NCBI RefSeq assembly: GCF_024807225.1
Contig: NZ_JANUCO010000001.1
Location: 3,844,001-3,908,000, forward strand
Source of the DNA: Chryseobacterium ginsenosidimutans
GTDB taxonomy: Bacteria; Bacteroidota; Bacteroidia; Flavobacteriales; Weeksellaceae
DNA length: 64,000 bases
Direction: 5' to 3'
Positions 8,788-18,163 of the stretch are shown here, piece after piece; position 1 is the first letter of the stretch, and every line of letters starts with the position of its first letter. Made by a program: the position numbers and the translations under genes. Under the pieces are notes generated by a model. That model made no database searches. It had not been told where the DNA came from and was given only the letters and a program-made list of their open reading frames with translations.

Positions 8788-11322
8788 TTATCTTTTTGCT
8801 GATGGTTGTTCAGATTTTTTTCCATAGTTCCCTACGTTATCGATCCATAGTTCTAATTGTCCTTTAGGAACGGCTGATGAAAAACTTTTATAATCAAATT
8901 TTTTGGGGGTTAAAACAATTCCTCTCTTTTTTAGTATTCCACTTAATCTTTCTGCAATACCCCGATCATTAGTATGAAAATATCGTATTTCATTAACTTT
9001 AAACGATGGAACATTTTCAATTCCGGGAGCTCTAAAAATATAGTTACTATCACCAACCGCTTTATATTCTTTTCCATTTATTTCATTATTTATTTCATTT
9101 TTTATTTCGGAATTCAAATTTTGTATAAGCTTTTTGTTTTCAATCTTAGAATATTGAATATAAACGATAGAAACTTTAGTATTTGGAGCCTGATTCTCAT
9201 AGGAAAGAAGTTTTTTGTTTTCCTTCAGTGCAAAAGATTTAAAAAGATCTACAATTATGCTTGAACCTTTTCCTGGAGTATTACTGTTAACAAGCATCTT
9301 AGCTAAGGTCTTATTGCTCATTAATCGTGTAGTAGCAAATTCACCAGAGTTCCCAATGTCTACTATAGGATCGCCATTTCTCTTAGCTTCAATTCTCAAT
9401 AAGTTCAATGCATCTGTAGCATGTCCATTAAATGGTGTTTTATAAGCTTGATTTAAGGTTTGATATAGAGCAGATTTTTCTTGAAATCCTCTTTCTTTTT
9501 TACTATTTTTTGCATCTTCTTCTGAAATGAAATTTATTAATACAAATCTTATTTTTTTATTAGGATAATTATTTTTAGCAATGTATTTTAATCTCTTGTA
9601 AACATCTAAAGTTGTAGATGTTCCTGTATTCTCATAAAAACCACCATCTCCTAAATATCCTGTTTCAGGAACATAATTATAGTTACTCAATAACGGAAAT
9701 GCCTGACTTTGCGCAACTGCAGCTGAAATCGGAATATAGCTTTCATTTGCTTCTTTACTAGATTCAAACTCTTTAAGTATGTCTTTCACCCGCATATCCA
9801 GTTTATCAAGTTTCACTGGGGAGAAGATAGCTTTCCGTCCCTCATTCAAACACGCTGAATTTATAAAAAACAGAGGATTAAGCAGATCTACTTTTTTCTT
9901 ATCATTATTATACCATATACTAAGATAGTTTTGATTAAAATAATCTTCAATTTCCTTTTCTTTATTAAAACCTAAGGATTTAACTGAAGATAATAATGCA
10001 TTTTTTTCTTCTTTTTGTAAAATATAATTTCGATCAATATTATCTCCCGACATTTCTTTAGCTATAGGATTTACAAAATAATCTGAAAACATCAAACCTA
10101 AAAAATTACTGCTAAAATAATTTTTATTATAAATGTCACTTATTAAGTTTCCTCTTTTCAGATAGGACTTATCTGATAAAATATTTTTAGTTTTCAGAGC
10201 AAAATAAAAATTAGCTCCATTTGATGAACCTGATACCGTGGAAAAACTAAAAATATTTTTATAAAATTGTGGATTGGTAGCTTCCACATTTAGAAGATTG
10301 GCAAGAATCCAACTTCCAGCTTTTGACCCACCTCCCTGCCCGGAAATAAGAACCACATCAATTGTTTCATCATTTTTCTCACTAATTTTATGATTTACTT
10401 CTAACCATTTTATAAAATAATCATCCAATGTTACTCTATTATCATAATTACGCGTGATAATTTTTTGTGAATTTTTAGCATATTCTCTCAAATAAATAGT
10501 TTTCTCCTTCATGAAAACAAATCTTGCTACAATAATTACTAAAACTAAATAAAAAACATATCGTAATTTATCATATTTACCAGTATACTTTGCAGTCTTA
10601 TAATGATCAATAATAACTATGATCCTGGGAGTTGTATATAATAATTCAAAAATCAGAATAAAAAATGTTGAAAGAACAACTAATATTACTGTGGGGGAGA
10701 TCCAAATAAGTTTAAAAATTAAACTTAAAGCACAAAAGCATACCACAAGTAAGGTACTTAAAGCAATTGTAGCTTTGTGAAGTTTAAAACTAAAATTATA
10801 ATTACTTTCCGCATCTTCAGTTTCATTTTCTTTATGAACTAAATATAAAAACATAAGAATTATTCCTAAAACATTATAAAAAATCAAGAAGACTAAAAAT
10901 ATATTGTAGAAATTATCAATTTCACTTGACTCAATTTGTGGATATTTAATCAAACCTGTTGTTGAAACAACTAATGGGGACAGAATAATTAATAATGATA
11001 CTCCTAAAACTATTTTAAGTAAGTCTTTTCTTTGTTTATTCTTATTAAAGAAATCATAAATTTTTTGGAATTTCTTATTTAGAAAATATAAAATAAAAAA
11101 AGAGAGTATTGTAAGTATTCCAAAGATAAGCCAAGGAGAAATACCACTATATAATACATCAATTAAACATGCCACCAACGTTACAGTATAAACTACCCAA
11201 GGTGCGATGGCCAAATACCTTATAGGAATTTGGTTTTTTTTATCATTTTTCTTTCCATTATATATATCTTCAAAATTTTGATAATAGAATAAAACATCTG
11301 AATGACTCGCCTTTGACCCCAA
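8788..11322 (-). CDS. membrane-anchored patatin-like phospholipase
   Basis: An 844-residue protein. The first ~280 residues hold about seven or eight hydrophobic helices, and the rest is a patatin-like lipid acyl hydrolase. Visible parts are the oxyanion loop SGQGGGSKAGSW, the nucleophile elbow VSGSSNG (G-x-S-x-G) and the catalytic aspartate motif YLGDGGFYENTG. The active domain therefore probably cuts phospholipids at the inner membrane. The only start before the first helix is a TTG at 11322; upstream an in-frame stop is close, and the next ATG falls in the membrane region. It follows the AbiH gene but a hairpin separates them. Patatins serve as effectors in some defence systems, but no nucleotide cyclase is nearby. 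Confidence 0.8.
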   Translation of the reverse strand: MGSKASHSDVLFYYQNFEDIYNGKKNDKKNQIPIRYLAIAPWVVYTVTLVACLIDVLYSGISPWLIFGILTILSFFILYFLNKKFQKIYDFFNKNKQRKDLLKIVLGVSLLIILSPLVVSTTGLIKYPQIESSEIDNFYNIFLVFLIFYNVLGIILMFLYLVHKENETEDAESNYNFSFKLHKATIALSTLLVVCFCALSLIFKLIWISPTVILVVLSTFFILIFELLYTTPRIIVIIDHYKTAKYTGKYDKLRYVFYLVLVIIVARFVFMKEKTIYLREYAKNSQKIITRNYDNRVTLDDYFIKWLEVNHKISEKNDETIDVVLISGQGGGSKAGSWILANLLNVEATNPQFYKNIFSFSTVSGSSNGANFYFALKTKNILSDKSYLKRGNLISDIYNKNYFSSNFLGLMFSDYFVNPIAKEMSGDNIDRNYILQKEEKNALLSSVKSLGFNKEKEIEDYFNQNYLSIWYNNDKKKVDLLNPLFFINSACLNEGRKAIFSPVKLDKLDMRVKDILKEFESSKEANESYIPISAAVAQSQAFPLLSNYNYVPETGYLGDGGFYENTGTSTTLDVYKRLKYIAKNNYPNKKIRFVLINFISEEDAKNSKKERGFQEKSALYQTLNQAYKTPFNGHATDALNLLRIEAKRNGDPIVDIGNSGEFATTRLMSNKTLAKMLVNSNTPGKGSSIIVDLFKSFALKENKKLLSYENQAPNTKVSIVYIQYSKIENKKLIQNLNSEIKNEINNEINGKEYKAVGDSNYIFRAPGIENVPSFKVNEIRYFHTNDRGIAERLSGILKKRGIVLTPKKFDYKSFSSAVPKGQLELWIDNVGNYGKKSEQPSAKR

Positions 11323-11386
11323 ATATAATTTGATAATAATATACTAGTTAATACCAAATTAATTAAACAACATTACAACTAATAAT

Positions 11387-11411
11387 AATGGAGAACATTT
11401 CGTTCTCCATT
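11387..11411 (-). terminator. hairpin terminator after the AbiH gene
   Basis: Perfect 10-bp stem (AATGGAGAAC with GTTCTCCATT) and loop ATTTC, just past the AbiH stop. The following minus-strand sequence is AT-rich rather than a pure T run, so termination may be partial. Confidence 0.65.
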
Positions 11412-11414
11412 TTA

Positions 11415-12689
11415 CTATCTAAATAATGCATCTGTATATTTCTTATTTACTACTTTGTCTCTCATTGAAGCTTTATCAGTGAAATTTCTTGAAATATTTC
11501 TTATCATTTCGCTATAATTATCAGAACCATCAGCTTTTTGACGATAATATGGTTTTATTGAACTACAATTTTTATGTTCAAATAGGGTGTTCAATAAAGT
11601 TCTATCTGAAATACCGCATGAATGACCAAATATAAATACTTGATAGTTATTTGAATTTATAAATTCTAACAATCTTTTATAAGAATCACTTTCAAGATAT
11701 TTCATTGATTTGATATTCTGCAAATATTCATTATCATTAAGGTTTTCAATTTCCAAATAATCTTTATCAATTTCATCTCCAAAACCAAAGATTACTTTAT
11801 TATCTGTTTTGTTATTTAGCACACCGTGAATATGAATAATATCAGTAGAAATATCATTACCAAATTCACTATCCGTTGGAGGGTTATGATAATGTGTTTC
11901 AGTTGATGTATAATTAAAGCTTACAAACAATACATCTTGTGGTCTATGTCGAAAATAATTTGGTGCGGTTTCTGAGGTTAGTAATTTTTTTATCTTTTGT
12001 CGTTTATCTTTAATCCCTACCAAAATTTTATAAAGTCGTAAATCTCTTTCGGATAAGTCAAAATCTGAAAATGATACATTCTCTTCTTCAATATCTTTAA
12101 TATGATTATTAACCCTTTGAAATTCAAACTCAGTTAATTGATTAATTGACGATTCTGAAAAATCTCTGAAATTAAAATCTGAATATATTACATTATAAAT
12201 TGATCGTTCAAAACTCATTTCTTCAGCCGTAATAGGGAAACTTTTTAAAAATTCTTGCTGAACTTTTGTTAGATATTTTTCTAATAAAGATTCAATATTA
12301 GCAAATTCTTCATTTAGTTTTGCTATCGTGTATCTTGAAGGTTTTTTATAACAGTTTTTTAATAAAAAGTAATAATCATTTTCAATATCTACCCAATTTT
12401 GTGAAGATTTATTTCTATTGAGAATTTCGAAAAATTCATTGGTAAAGTTTAGATTAGTATTAATGTTATTTAAATTGTCTTTCAATCCTTCATAATCATT
12501 ATTGCCATCCCAACTTACTGGAAGAGGTTGCACATAAAATTCATTATTTTCAAAACCATTTTCCCAATCAGGTTTTGCTCTAATTTTTTCAATTGCATTT
12601 TCCCAATAATCATCTATAAAATTCCCATAACTCGTCTTCATTCCATGAGCTAAATCAAAGCCATTCCCAATTAATATTATTCGATTCAT
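11415..12689 (-). CDS. AbiH-family abortive infection protein
   Basis: A 424-residue protein with the AbiH signature. The N-terminus is IILIGNGFDLAHGMKTSY, a glycine-rich nucleotide-binding-like strand. An IHGVLNN motif with IFGFGDE lies in the middle, followed near the C-terminus by VFIFGHSCGISDRTLLN, the GHS motif of the family. AbiH proteins were first described on lactococcal plasmids as phage-resistance factors; their biochemical activity is not established here. It lies 40 bases downstream of a HEPN-like gene on the same strand, so the two are likely one operon. It is soluble, with no signal peptide, and complete. Confidence 0.88.
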   Translation of the reverse strand: MNRIILIGNGFDLAHGMKTSYGNFIDDYWENAIEKIRAKPDWENGFENNEFYVQPLPVSWDGNNDYEGLKDNLNNINTNLNFTNEFFEILNRNKSSQNWVDIENDYYFLLKNCYKKPSRYTIAKLNEEFANIESLLEKYLTKVQQEFLKSFPITAEEMSFERSIYNVIYSDFNFRDFSESSINQLTEFEFQRVNNHIKDIEEENVSFSDFDLSERDLRLYKILVGIKDKRQKIKKLLTSETAPNYFRHRPQDVLFVSFNYTSTETHYHNPPTDSEFGNDISTDIIHIHGVLNNKTDNKVIFGFGDEIDKDYLEIENLNDNEYLQNIKSMKYLESDSYKRLLEFINSNNYQVFIFGHSCGISDRTLLNTLFEHKNCSSIKPYYRQKADGSDNYSEMIRNISRNFTDKASMRDKVVNKKYTDALFR

Positions 12690-12729
12690 ATGTATTAGTT
12701 TTTCTTAAGATAATGATATATAATATACT

Positions 12730-13407
12730 TTAATCTATTTTCAACATCAATTTAATTACATTATCATTCAGATGACTATTAAATTTCTCAATATTTTCTT
12801 TATAGTTGATTTTACCTTCAAATTGTGCAATTCTCTGTTGTATTTGGTTTTTTAGACCGACATCTTCAACTTCTGCTATTATATTATTTAAATCACCGCT
12901 TAAATCTAACGATTCATTGATAAGAGTACTTAAAAAATAATTTTGAAACTTTAAGAATTCAATTTTCTTATTTGAATAACTATTTATTTCTTTTGTTTTG
13001 TTGTTAATTATTTCTACAACTTTTTCATATAAATTCATAAATGATTTTTCGTAGCCTTCTTCATTTTCATCATTTCCATTGAGAAATGATTTTAAGAATT
13101 TATTTCTTATTGATGCATCTAAATCATTTAATAAGATTGTAAAACTTGAATATTTTATATCATGTAAGAATTTATTTCTAAAAACCATTAAGAGTTCAAC
13201 AATATATAATTCATCCTTATCAAATACGTCAATATCAAAAAGTAAATCAATCTTATTTTTAAAACTTATACCTGCTCTATTTCCAAAATTTTTGGTTCTA
13301 GATTTATCAGTAATTAAAAGATATTTTAATAATAGCTCATTAATTGCATTTTCGACATTTAGTGAACAATGAACTATTTTGCTTCTAAGGACTAAATTTA
13401 TATCCAT
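12730..13407 (-). CDS. HEPN-like protein upstream of AbiH
   Basis: A 225-residue, mostly alpha-helical protein of no named family that I recognise. Residues around 77-82 read RNKFLH, matching the R-(N/D/H)-x3-H active motif of HEPN ribonucleases. Helices rich in charged residues precede it (ENAINELLLKYL, NKIDLLFDIDVFDKDELYIV). HEPN domains are common RNA-cutting toxins and effectors in defence and toxin-antitoxin loci. It is the first gene of a likely two-gene unit with AbiH. The HEPN call rests on one short motif and the helical pattern, so it is tentative; MltR-like or DUF4145-like proteins are alternatives. Confidence 0.6.
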   Translation of the reverse strand: MDINLVLRSKIVHCSLNVENAINELLLKYLLITDKSRTKNFGNRAGISFKNKIDLLFDIDVFDKDELYIVELLMVFRNKFLHDIKYSSFTILLNDLDASIRNKFLKSFLNGNDENEEGYEKSFMNLYEKVVEIINNKTKEINSYSNKKIEFLKFQNYFLSTLINESLDLSGDLNNIIAEVEDVGLKNQIQQRIAQFEGKINYKENIEKFNSHLNDNVIKLMLKID

Positions 13408-13523
13408 ATTATACTTTAAATAAATGATTAGTTAAAGATTTCAATATACAAAATTGATTAGCAACTTGAAAGTTTTTAGTTAGCAATCCTCGTAGTTGTA
13501 TATATATCCTAAATTCAATTATT

Positions 13524-13697
13524 ATGAAATCATTAAAAGAATTCATCGCAGAAAATTTAGAAAATCCAACTATTATCCCGGTTCAAGAAAATACTGGAAA
13601 AACTAACGAGAATCAAGACGAAAATGATACTAACAAGACTAATGAGAATAATGAAAATATTCTCAAAGGTCAGCCAAATGATGAAAAGACAGGTTAA
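13524..13697 (+). CDS. small acidic protein of unknown function
   Basis: A 57-residue ORF starting MKSLKEFIAENLENPTIIPV and continuing as a low-complexity tail rich in asparagine, glutamate and threonine (NENQDENDTNKTNENN). The head could form an amphipathic helix; the tail looks disordered. It lies about 200 bases before the protease gene on the same strand. The biased composition makes chance a concern, but the regular start and codon use suggest it is translated. No function can be given. Confidence 0.45.
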   Translation: MKSLKEFIAENLENPTIIPVQENTGKTNENQDENDTNKTNENNENILKGQPNDEKTG

Positions 13698-13892
13698 AAA
13701 GCTAAAAACATACGCTTCTTTCATTTTGTTATAATATTTTTGTATTGAGATAATTAAAATATTTTATAATTGTAGTTATAAATTTTTGTCAAGTTAATGC
13801 TATATGTTTTTGAAATTTTATATATTTACGGGAAACCATAATATTTTGAATAATAATATTTATACATTTGAGGCACAAAACTTAATTAAACT

Positions 13893-14882
13893 ATGTTAAC
13901 TCAAAGGTTAGAAAACTACAAAAAATTAGAAACTCTTAGAAACTCAAAATTATTAGTATATGTTACAAGCGATAGACAGAATGCTGAAACGAATATTGCG
14001 TCTGATATAATAGCACCATTTGTAAATCACTTAGATATAATTAAGAAATCTGATAAGATAAGTTTATTTATTTATTCTACAGGAGGTAATATTTTATCTG
14101 CTTGGAATTTAGTTAATCTAATAAGAAGTTATTGTAAAGATTTTGAAATTATTGTTCCTTTTAAATGCCAAAGTGCTGCAACATTAATCGGTTTAGGAAC
14201 AAATAGAATTGTTATGACAAAACAGGCTACATTAGGTCCTATTGATCCAAGTACAAATGGACATATGAACCCAGAAATAAATATTAATGGACAAAACATT
14301 AAAATACCAATTAGCGTGGAACATGTGAATGGTTATTTGGATATGGCTAAAAATGATTTAAAAATTACTGATCAAAAAGAGCTAAAAGATATTTATTTAA
14401 AATTAACAGAATATATACATCCATTATCATTAGGAGATGTTTTTAAATCAAAAGCTCAAATAAAAATGTTAGCTGAGAAATTGTTGAAATTACATGAAAT
14501 AGAGGCTGAAAATGTAACTAAGGTTGTTGATTTTTTATGCTCTGGTTCTGGTAGTCATGATTATACAATTAATAGAAAGGAAGCGAAGGAAGAATTGGGC
14601 TTAAATATTGAAAAACCAAACGATGAACTATATCAAGTAATAAAAGAAATTTATTTAGATATTGAAGATGAATTTCAATTAAGAAATCCCTACTTACCAC
14701 ATTTTCTTCTTAATGACCAAAATCCAACTCAATATTCATTAAGAAGAGCAATTATTGAATCAATTGATGGAGGTACAGATGTTTTTTTAAGTGAAGGTGT
14801 TTTATCAATTAATGCTTCGAATCACTTATTAAATGACAATAGAACTTTTGAAGGTTGGAAACATGAAACTATAACTAATTAA
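13893..14882 (+). CDS. SDH-type (ClpP-fold) serine protease
   Basis: A 329-residue cytoplasmic protein with the ClpP/crotonase-fold layout of the serine dehydrogenase proteinase family (PF01972-like). The oxyanion strand IYSTGGNILSAW is followed by the probable nucleophile in CQSAATLIGLGTNRIVM and then TLGPIDPSTNG, which is close to the SppA/SDH motif. A helical C-terminal region follows. It probably cuts proteins or peptides; its target is unknown. The ATG at 13893 lies 22 bases after a TACATTTG box (13863-13870). A 79-residue gene follows after 11 bases, so the two are probably co-transcribed. The accessory setting next to AbiH suggests a conflict role, which is inference. Confidence 0.78.
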   Translation: MLTQRLENYKKLETLRNSKLLVYVTSDRQNAETNIASDIIAPFVNHLDIIKKSDKISLFIYSTGGNILSAWNLVNLIRSYCKDFEIIVPFKCQSAATLIGLGTNRIVMTKQATLGPIDPSTNGHMNPEININGQNIKIPISVEHVNGYLDMAKNDLKITDQKELKDIYLKLTEYIHPLSLGDVFKSKAQIKMLAEKLLKLHEIEAENVTKVVDFLCSGSGSHDYTINRKEAKEELGLNIEKPNDELYQVIKEIYLDIEDEFQLRNPYLPHFLLNDQNPTQYSLRRAIIESIDGGTDVFLSEGVLSINASNHLLNDNRTFEGWKHETITN

Positions 14883-14893
14883 ATCATAATATA

Positions 14894-15133
14894 ATGGAAA
14901 ACTTTAAAGTAACAAATTTGAAAACAAGTGAAACTGGTTCAAACCCACATTATTTCAATAATAATACTAGCTTAAAAGTATTATCAATCGATAATAATAC
15001 CAATTCTTTAATAAATGTTACAAACTGTAAAAACAGTAATATGCTTCAATATGGTATCCGTATTGTAAGTACTGGTGATTATCAATCTATTAATAAAGAT
15101 CATCTAAAATTTCATACAAATTTAAATAAATAA
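14894..15133 (+). CDS. small protein downstream of the SDH-type protease
   Basis: A 79-residue soluble protein with no recognised domain, rich in asparagine, serine and threonine. It starts 11 bases after the protease stop and ends just before a strong terminator, so it is the last gene of that unit. Its position suggests a partner, substrate or immunity factor of the protease; nothing in the sequence shows which. Confidence 0.6.
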   Translation: MENFKVTNLKTSETGSNPHYFNNNTSLKVLSIDNNTNSLINVTNCKNSNMLQYGIRIVSTGDYQSINKDHLKFHTNLNK

Positions 15134-15146
15134 TTTTTTAAATATA

Positions 15147-15186
15147 AACGTAAAACCCTCTAAAATAGAGGGTTTTACGTTTTTTA
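15147..15186 (+). terminator. strong Rho-independent terminator
   Basis: A 16-bp perfect stem (15147-15162 with 15166-15181), loop AAA, followed by a T run to 15185. It ends the protease operon. Confidence 0.92.
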
Positions 15187-15203
15187 GCCTAGATAATTTT
15201 TAT

Positions 15204-15459
15204 TATATTTGTATTATTAAAAATAAAAATCATTCCTAAAAAGGAATGTAAAATAAATCGTGCTATTTGCATTATTGTCAACCTTAAATTACCACAAATG
15301 AAGTTTTAGAACTTCATGTTTAAAAGACAAATAATGTATATAAGGTACGCCTGTTTTGGCGTGGCTTGTATCATTGTTTTTTGGGGTGTGGTAATCCTAA
15401 GGTTGACATGGTACAATGTCCACGCTTTATTTTTATGTTAAACCTTAAATTACCACACA
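15204..15459 (+). promoter_or_regulatory. structured, switch-like leader RNA
   Basis: A TAnnTTTG box (TATATTTG, 15204-15211) starts a 240-base leader with no ORF. AACCTTAAATTACCACA occurs twice, at 15280-15296 and 15441-15457, the second copy ending just before the ATG at 15460. Between them, 15387-15404 is a near-perfect complement that can pair with either copy. A second exclusive choice exists: GGCGTGG at 15358-15364 can pair with ACGCC just upstream or with CCACGC at 15420-15425. A local hairpin ATGAAGTT/AACTTCAT lies at about 15298-15317. Pairing with the second copy would hide the start codon region; pairing with the first would free it. The function is inferred; no known riboswitch class is recognised. 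Confidence 0.6.
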
Positions 15460-16365
15460 ATGAAATTTGAATTTTCTACATTCAAAACAGTAGCATCATG
15501 CTCTTTATTGATGCTAACAAATCTTTCTTTATCAGGACAAACTAAATTTTCTTTTGATGAAAAAGCTCTAAAAAGAAATGAAGCATTATTAGCTGTCGAA
15601 TACAAACAAATAACTGATAGCTCTGGAACAAGAAATGCTTACATGCTTTTGATTGATCAGGAAATACCTATTGCATCTGATGAATTAAAGGGTTCATTTA
15701 ATGTAATTTCAAATAAATTAGGGTTTAATGATAAAGATGTTCCAGGACATTTTCTTAAATACGAACTCTGTGAAGAAGTTATGCGGTATTATAACATTAA
15801 AGATAGTAAGATTTTACTGGTTGAAAATGATGCTACCAAAAAACTATATCTGATGAACTCATATGTTCTCAAAAGTATGAATGAAGCAAAAGAAAAACTT
15901 CAAAAAGATGCATCTGAATTGAAAATGATAGATGAATTTATGCAATCAATTGGATATAAAACCTTTCAAATAGATGGAGCCATATATGTTAAAACTAAAT
16001 ATTATCGAATTTTATGTAACCTATCAACGGTTGATGTTTTACAAAAAGACAAAGAATATTTGAAAAAAGTTGATTCTTGGTATGAACAACGGGAATCTAT
16101 ACGAAAACAAATCATCTCAACCATTCCTAAATTTGATCACTATGCAAGATTATATAGAGTACAAAGAAATAGAATGTCTAAGGCGGATATTTCGTCATGG
16201 ACAACTTTAACAAAATCAGCTAATCTTCTAAATAAAAAAGAAGTGGATTTAACTGATAAATTATGGGGATTATTAGAATTGCAAAATGCAACAGAAAATT
16301 ACCACAAATTTTCATCTGAATTTATTGACTATTTAAGTGCTTCTACAGGAGTTTTAGGATTGTAA
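15460..16365 (+). CDS. exported protein of unknown function behind the structured leader
   Basis: A 301-residue protein with a likely N-terminal signal peptide (hydrophobic CSLLMLTNLSLSGQ after a short polar head). The mature part is charged and mostly helical, with segments such as KEKLQKDASELKMIDEFM and KVDSWYEQRESIRKQIIS; no catalytic motif stands out. It is preceded by the switch-like leader and stands alone. I do not recognise a family. Start choice is supported by the signal peptide and by the leader repeat ending directly before it. Confidence 0.7.
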   Translation: MKFEFSTFKTVASCSLLMLTNLSLSGQTKFSFDEKALKRNEALLAVEYKQITDSSGTRNAYMLLIDQEIPIASDELKGSFNVISNKLGFNDKDVPGHFLKYELCEEVMRYYNIKDSKILLVENDATKKLYLMNSYVLKSMNEAKEKLQKDASELKMIDEFMQSIGYKTFQIDGAIYVKTKYYRILCNLSTVDVLQKDKEYLKKVDSWYEQRESIRKQIISTIPKFDHYARLYRVQRNRMSKADISSWTTLTKSANLLNKKEVDLTDKLWGLLELQNATENYHKFSSEFIDYLSASTGVLGL

Positions 16366-16405
16366 TAATTTAAATGAGAGATTGATTTAATAAAGTCAGT
16401 CTCTT

Positions 16406-16777
16406 TTATTTTTCTTTAGCAAGTTCAACATATGTCATAAGCCAATTACTTCTATCAAGATTTTTAAAAGATTCTATAAACTCGAAAATTGCTAAACTAG
16501 TATTACTATCATTTATAATATTTTTTGTTTCAAATGAGGAAAAAGTTATCGAATATTTTTCATCTGTTACATTTATAAAAAGTGTAAAATCTATATTGGA
16601 CATATAAGATACTTTATATGCAATTATACATAACTTATCTATATAGCTAAAATATTCAATTTCACCACGAGGTTCAATCAAAAAACCTCTTTTATCAGGA
16701 TAATTATTAAAATGTTCCCCTATATATGTATTCGATTTTTTTAAAATTATATCTTTTGTGAATTCAACAATTGCCAT
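16406..16777 (-). CDS. small soluble protein of unknown function
   Basis: About 123 residues from the ATG at 16777 (MAIVEFTKDIILKK). The open frame runs further to 16894, but that part is a basic, AT-driven stretch, so I prefer the internal start. The protein is a mixed alpha/beta fold with no known motif (IDFTLFINVTDEKYSITFSS). It lies between an exported protein and an IS1595 transposase. No function can be given; its size and setting would suit an immunity protein. Confidence 0.5.
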   Translation of the reverse strand: MAIVEFTKDIILKKSNTYIGEHFNNYPDKRGFLIEPRGEIEYFSYIDKLCIIAYKVSYMSNIDFTLFINVTDEKYSITFSSFETKNIINDSNTSLAIFEFIESFKNLDRSNWLMTYVELAKEK

Positions 16778-16973
16778 TTCTTTTATATATTGAATAAAGT
16801 TACATATTCTTTTCTTTAATTTAATGCCACAAAGAATAAATCTATATTTTAAAAAACGACTGTTTATTTTGATAACAAATAATAATTTAGACATAATGTT
16901 AAGTTTAATTAATTAAACCTAAGTAAGTATAATTAAACTAGTAAATCAAAAGTTAAACAACTTTATATAATTA

Positions 16974-17946
16974 TTATGATATCAGCTCCTCATAAGTAAG
17001 TCGTCCCTCAAATGCACAATATAAAGCAAAATTAAATCGGTTACCTTCATCAAAATCTTTAGTATTATATCTAAAGGAAAATTCATCACAGTAAAGTTGT
17101 AAATGTTTTGGACTTACTGAATGATAAATACCAAGAATTCCTCGTTTTAGTAAACTCCAAAATCCTTCAATACTATTAGTATGATAATTGTCTTTGACAT
17201 ATTGACCTTTAGTGTGAGGTATACTTTTATGTTCGTAATGTTTGTGTACTTGTGAATAACCTTTCCAACCATCACTAACCACAATAGAAACCTCTTTTGA
17301 CCATGTTTTTAATAATCGTTGTAAGAGTTTTCCCTTTTGTGTTAGGAACGATTTCTGTGGATACTTTTCCATTACTAAGTAAGCCAAATACAACAGCTTT
17401 TGTTTTAGTACTTCTTCCCTGAGTATTTTCTACTCTTTTTTGCCATGATTTTTTATGATTTTTTCCTCCTACGAATGTTTCATCCACCTGTGTAACCCCA
17501 TCAAATTTATTTATTTTTTCAGAACTTAAAGAATGTCTTATTCTTGAAAGCATGAACCATGCAGTTTTTTGAGTTACACCAATATCTCTTGCAAGTTGAT
17601 GACTACTAATACCTTTTTTGTGTGATGTAAAAATATAGATTGCGTAAAACCATTTTCTAAGTGAGATTGCAGAGTTTTCAAACATAGTTCCAATTTTCAC
17701 ATTGAAATTTCTTCTACAATCTTTACATTTATAAATACCATTGAATTCACCGTCCTTTTTTAATTTGTAATGATCTTCTCGTTCACTGTCACAATTAGTA
17801 CATATTGGGTCACCATTCCAAAGCAATTCTTCAAGATATTCTCTGCATTTTTGTTCTGTATTTAATGACTCCATCATATTAGTTATAGAAGAATTATCTG
17901 AAGAAATTCCAAGATTAAAAATTTTTATTATGCCTTGATATCTCAT
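16974..17946 (-). pseudogene. IS1595-family transposase, frameshifted
   Basis: ISXO2-type transposase. The N-terminal zinc ribbon is complete (CTNCDSE, then YKCKDCRRNFNVKIGTMFE). The DDE-type catalytic region follows with VDETFVGGKNHK, then VSDGWKGYS and NYHTNSIEGFWSLLKRGI. The frame slips by one base in the TTTT at 17295-17298 (AAAA on the coding strand); removing one base joins the halves as VKEVSIVVSDGW. The joined protein has about 323 residues. I could not define terminal inverted repeats or a target duplication with confidence, so only the gene is marked. Confidence 0.85.
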
Positions 17947-18087
17947 ATTTATTAGTTATATATAAAATTAATAAAAAAGATCGAGGCTGAACAATGCTGA
18001 TGAACAAATTTTTATGATTTTTGTCTTGTTTTTAGTTTGATTGTCAGTTAATTACAAGTTATTGTTTAGTGATTTCAGATAAAAAAA

Positions 18088-18111
18088 ACAGCATCAAAAG
18101 ATTGATGCTGT
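18088..18111 (-). terminator. Rho-independent terminator
   Basis: Stem ACAGCATCAA / TTGATGCTGT (18088-18097 with 18102-18111), followed on the minus strand by a run of T. It lies past the stop of the small membrane gene at 18164-18403. Confidence 0.85.
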
Positions 18112-18163
18112 CTAAGTTTTGAGATGTTGTTTAATTATTTGGTATTAACTAGTATATTATTAT

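Noticed and set aside
8974..9445. Plus-strand ORFs of 96 and 76 residues
   Set aside because: Antisense shadows of the patatin gene, biased to F, I and K as expected from AT-rich opposite frames.
8788..11322. CBASS effector (CapV-like patatin)
   Set aside because: No CD-NTase, Cap2/Cap3 or similar gene nearby, and the long membrane anchor is unlike CapV.
16890..18060. Terminal inverted repeats of the IS1595 element
   Set aside because: Only loose AT-rich similarity between about 16965 and 17960; no exact ends or target duplication could be shown.
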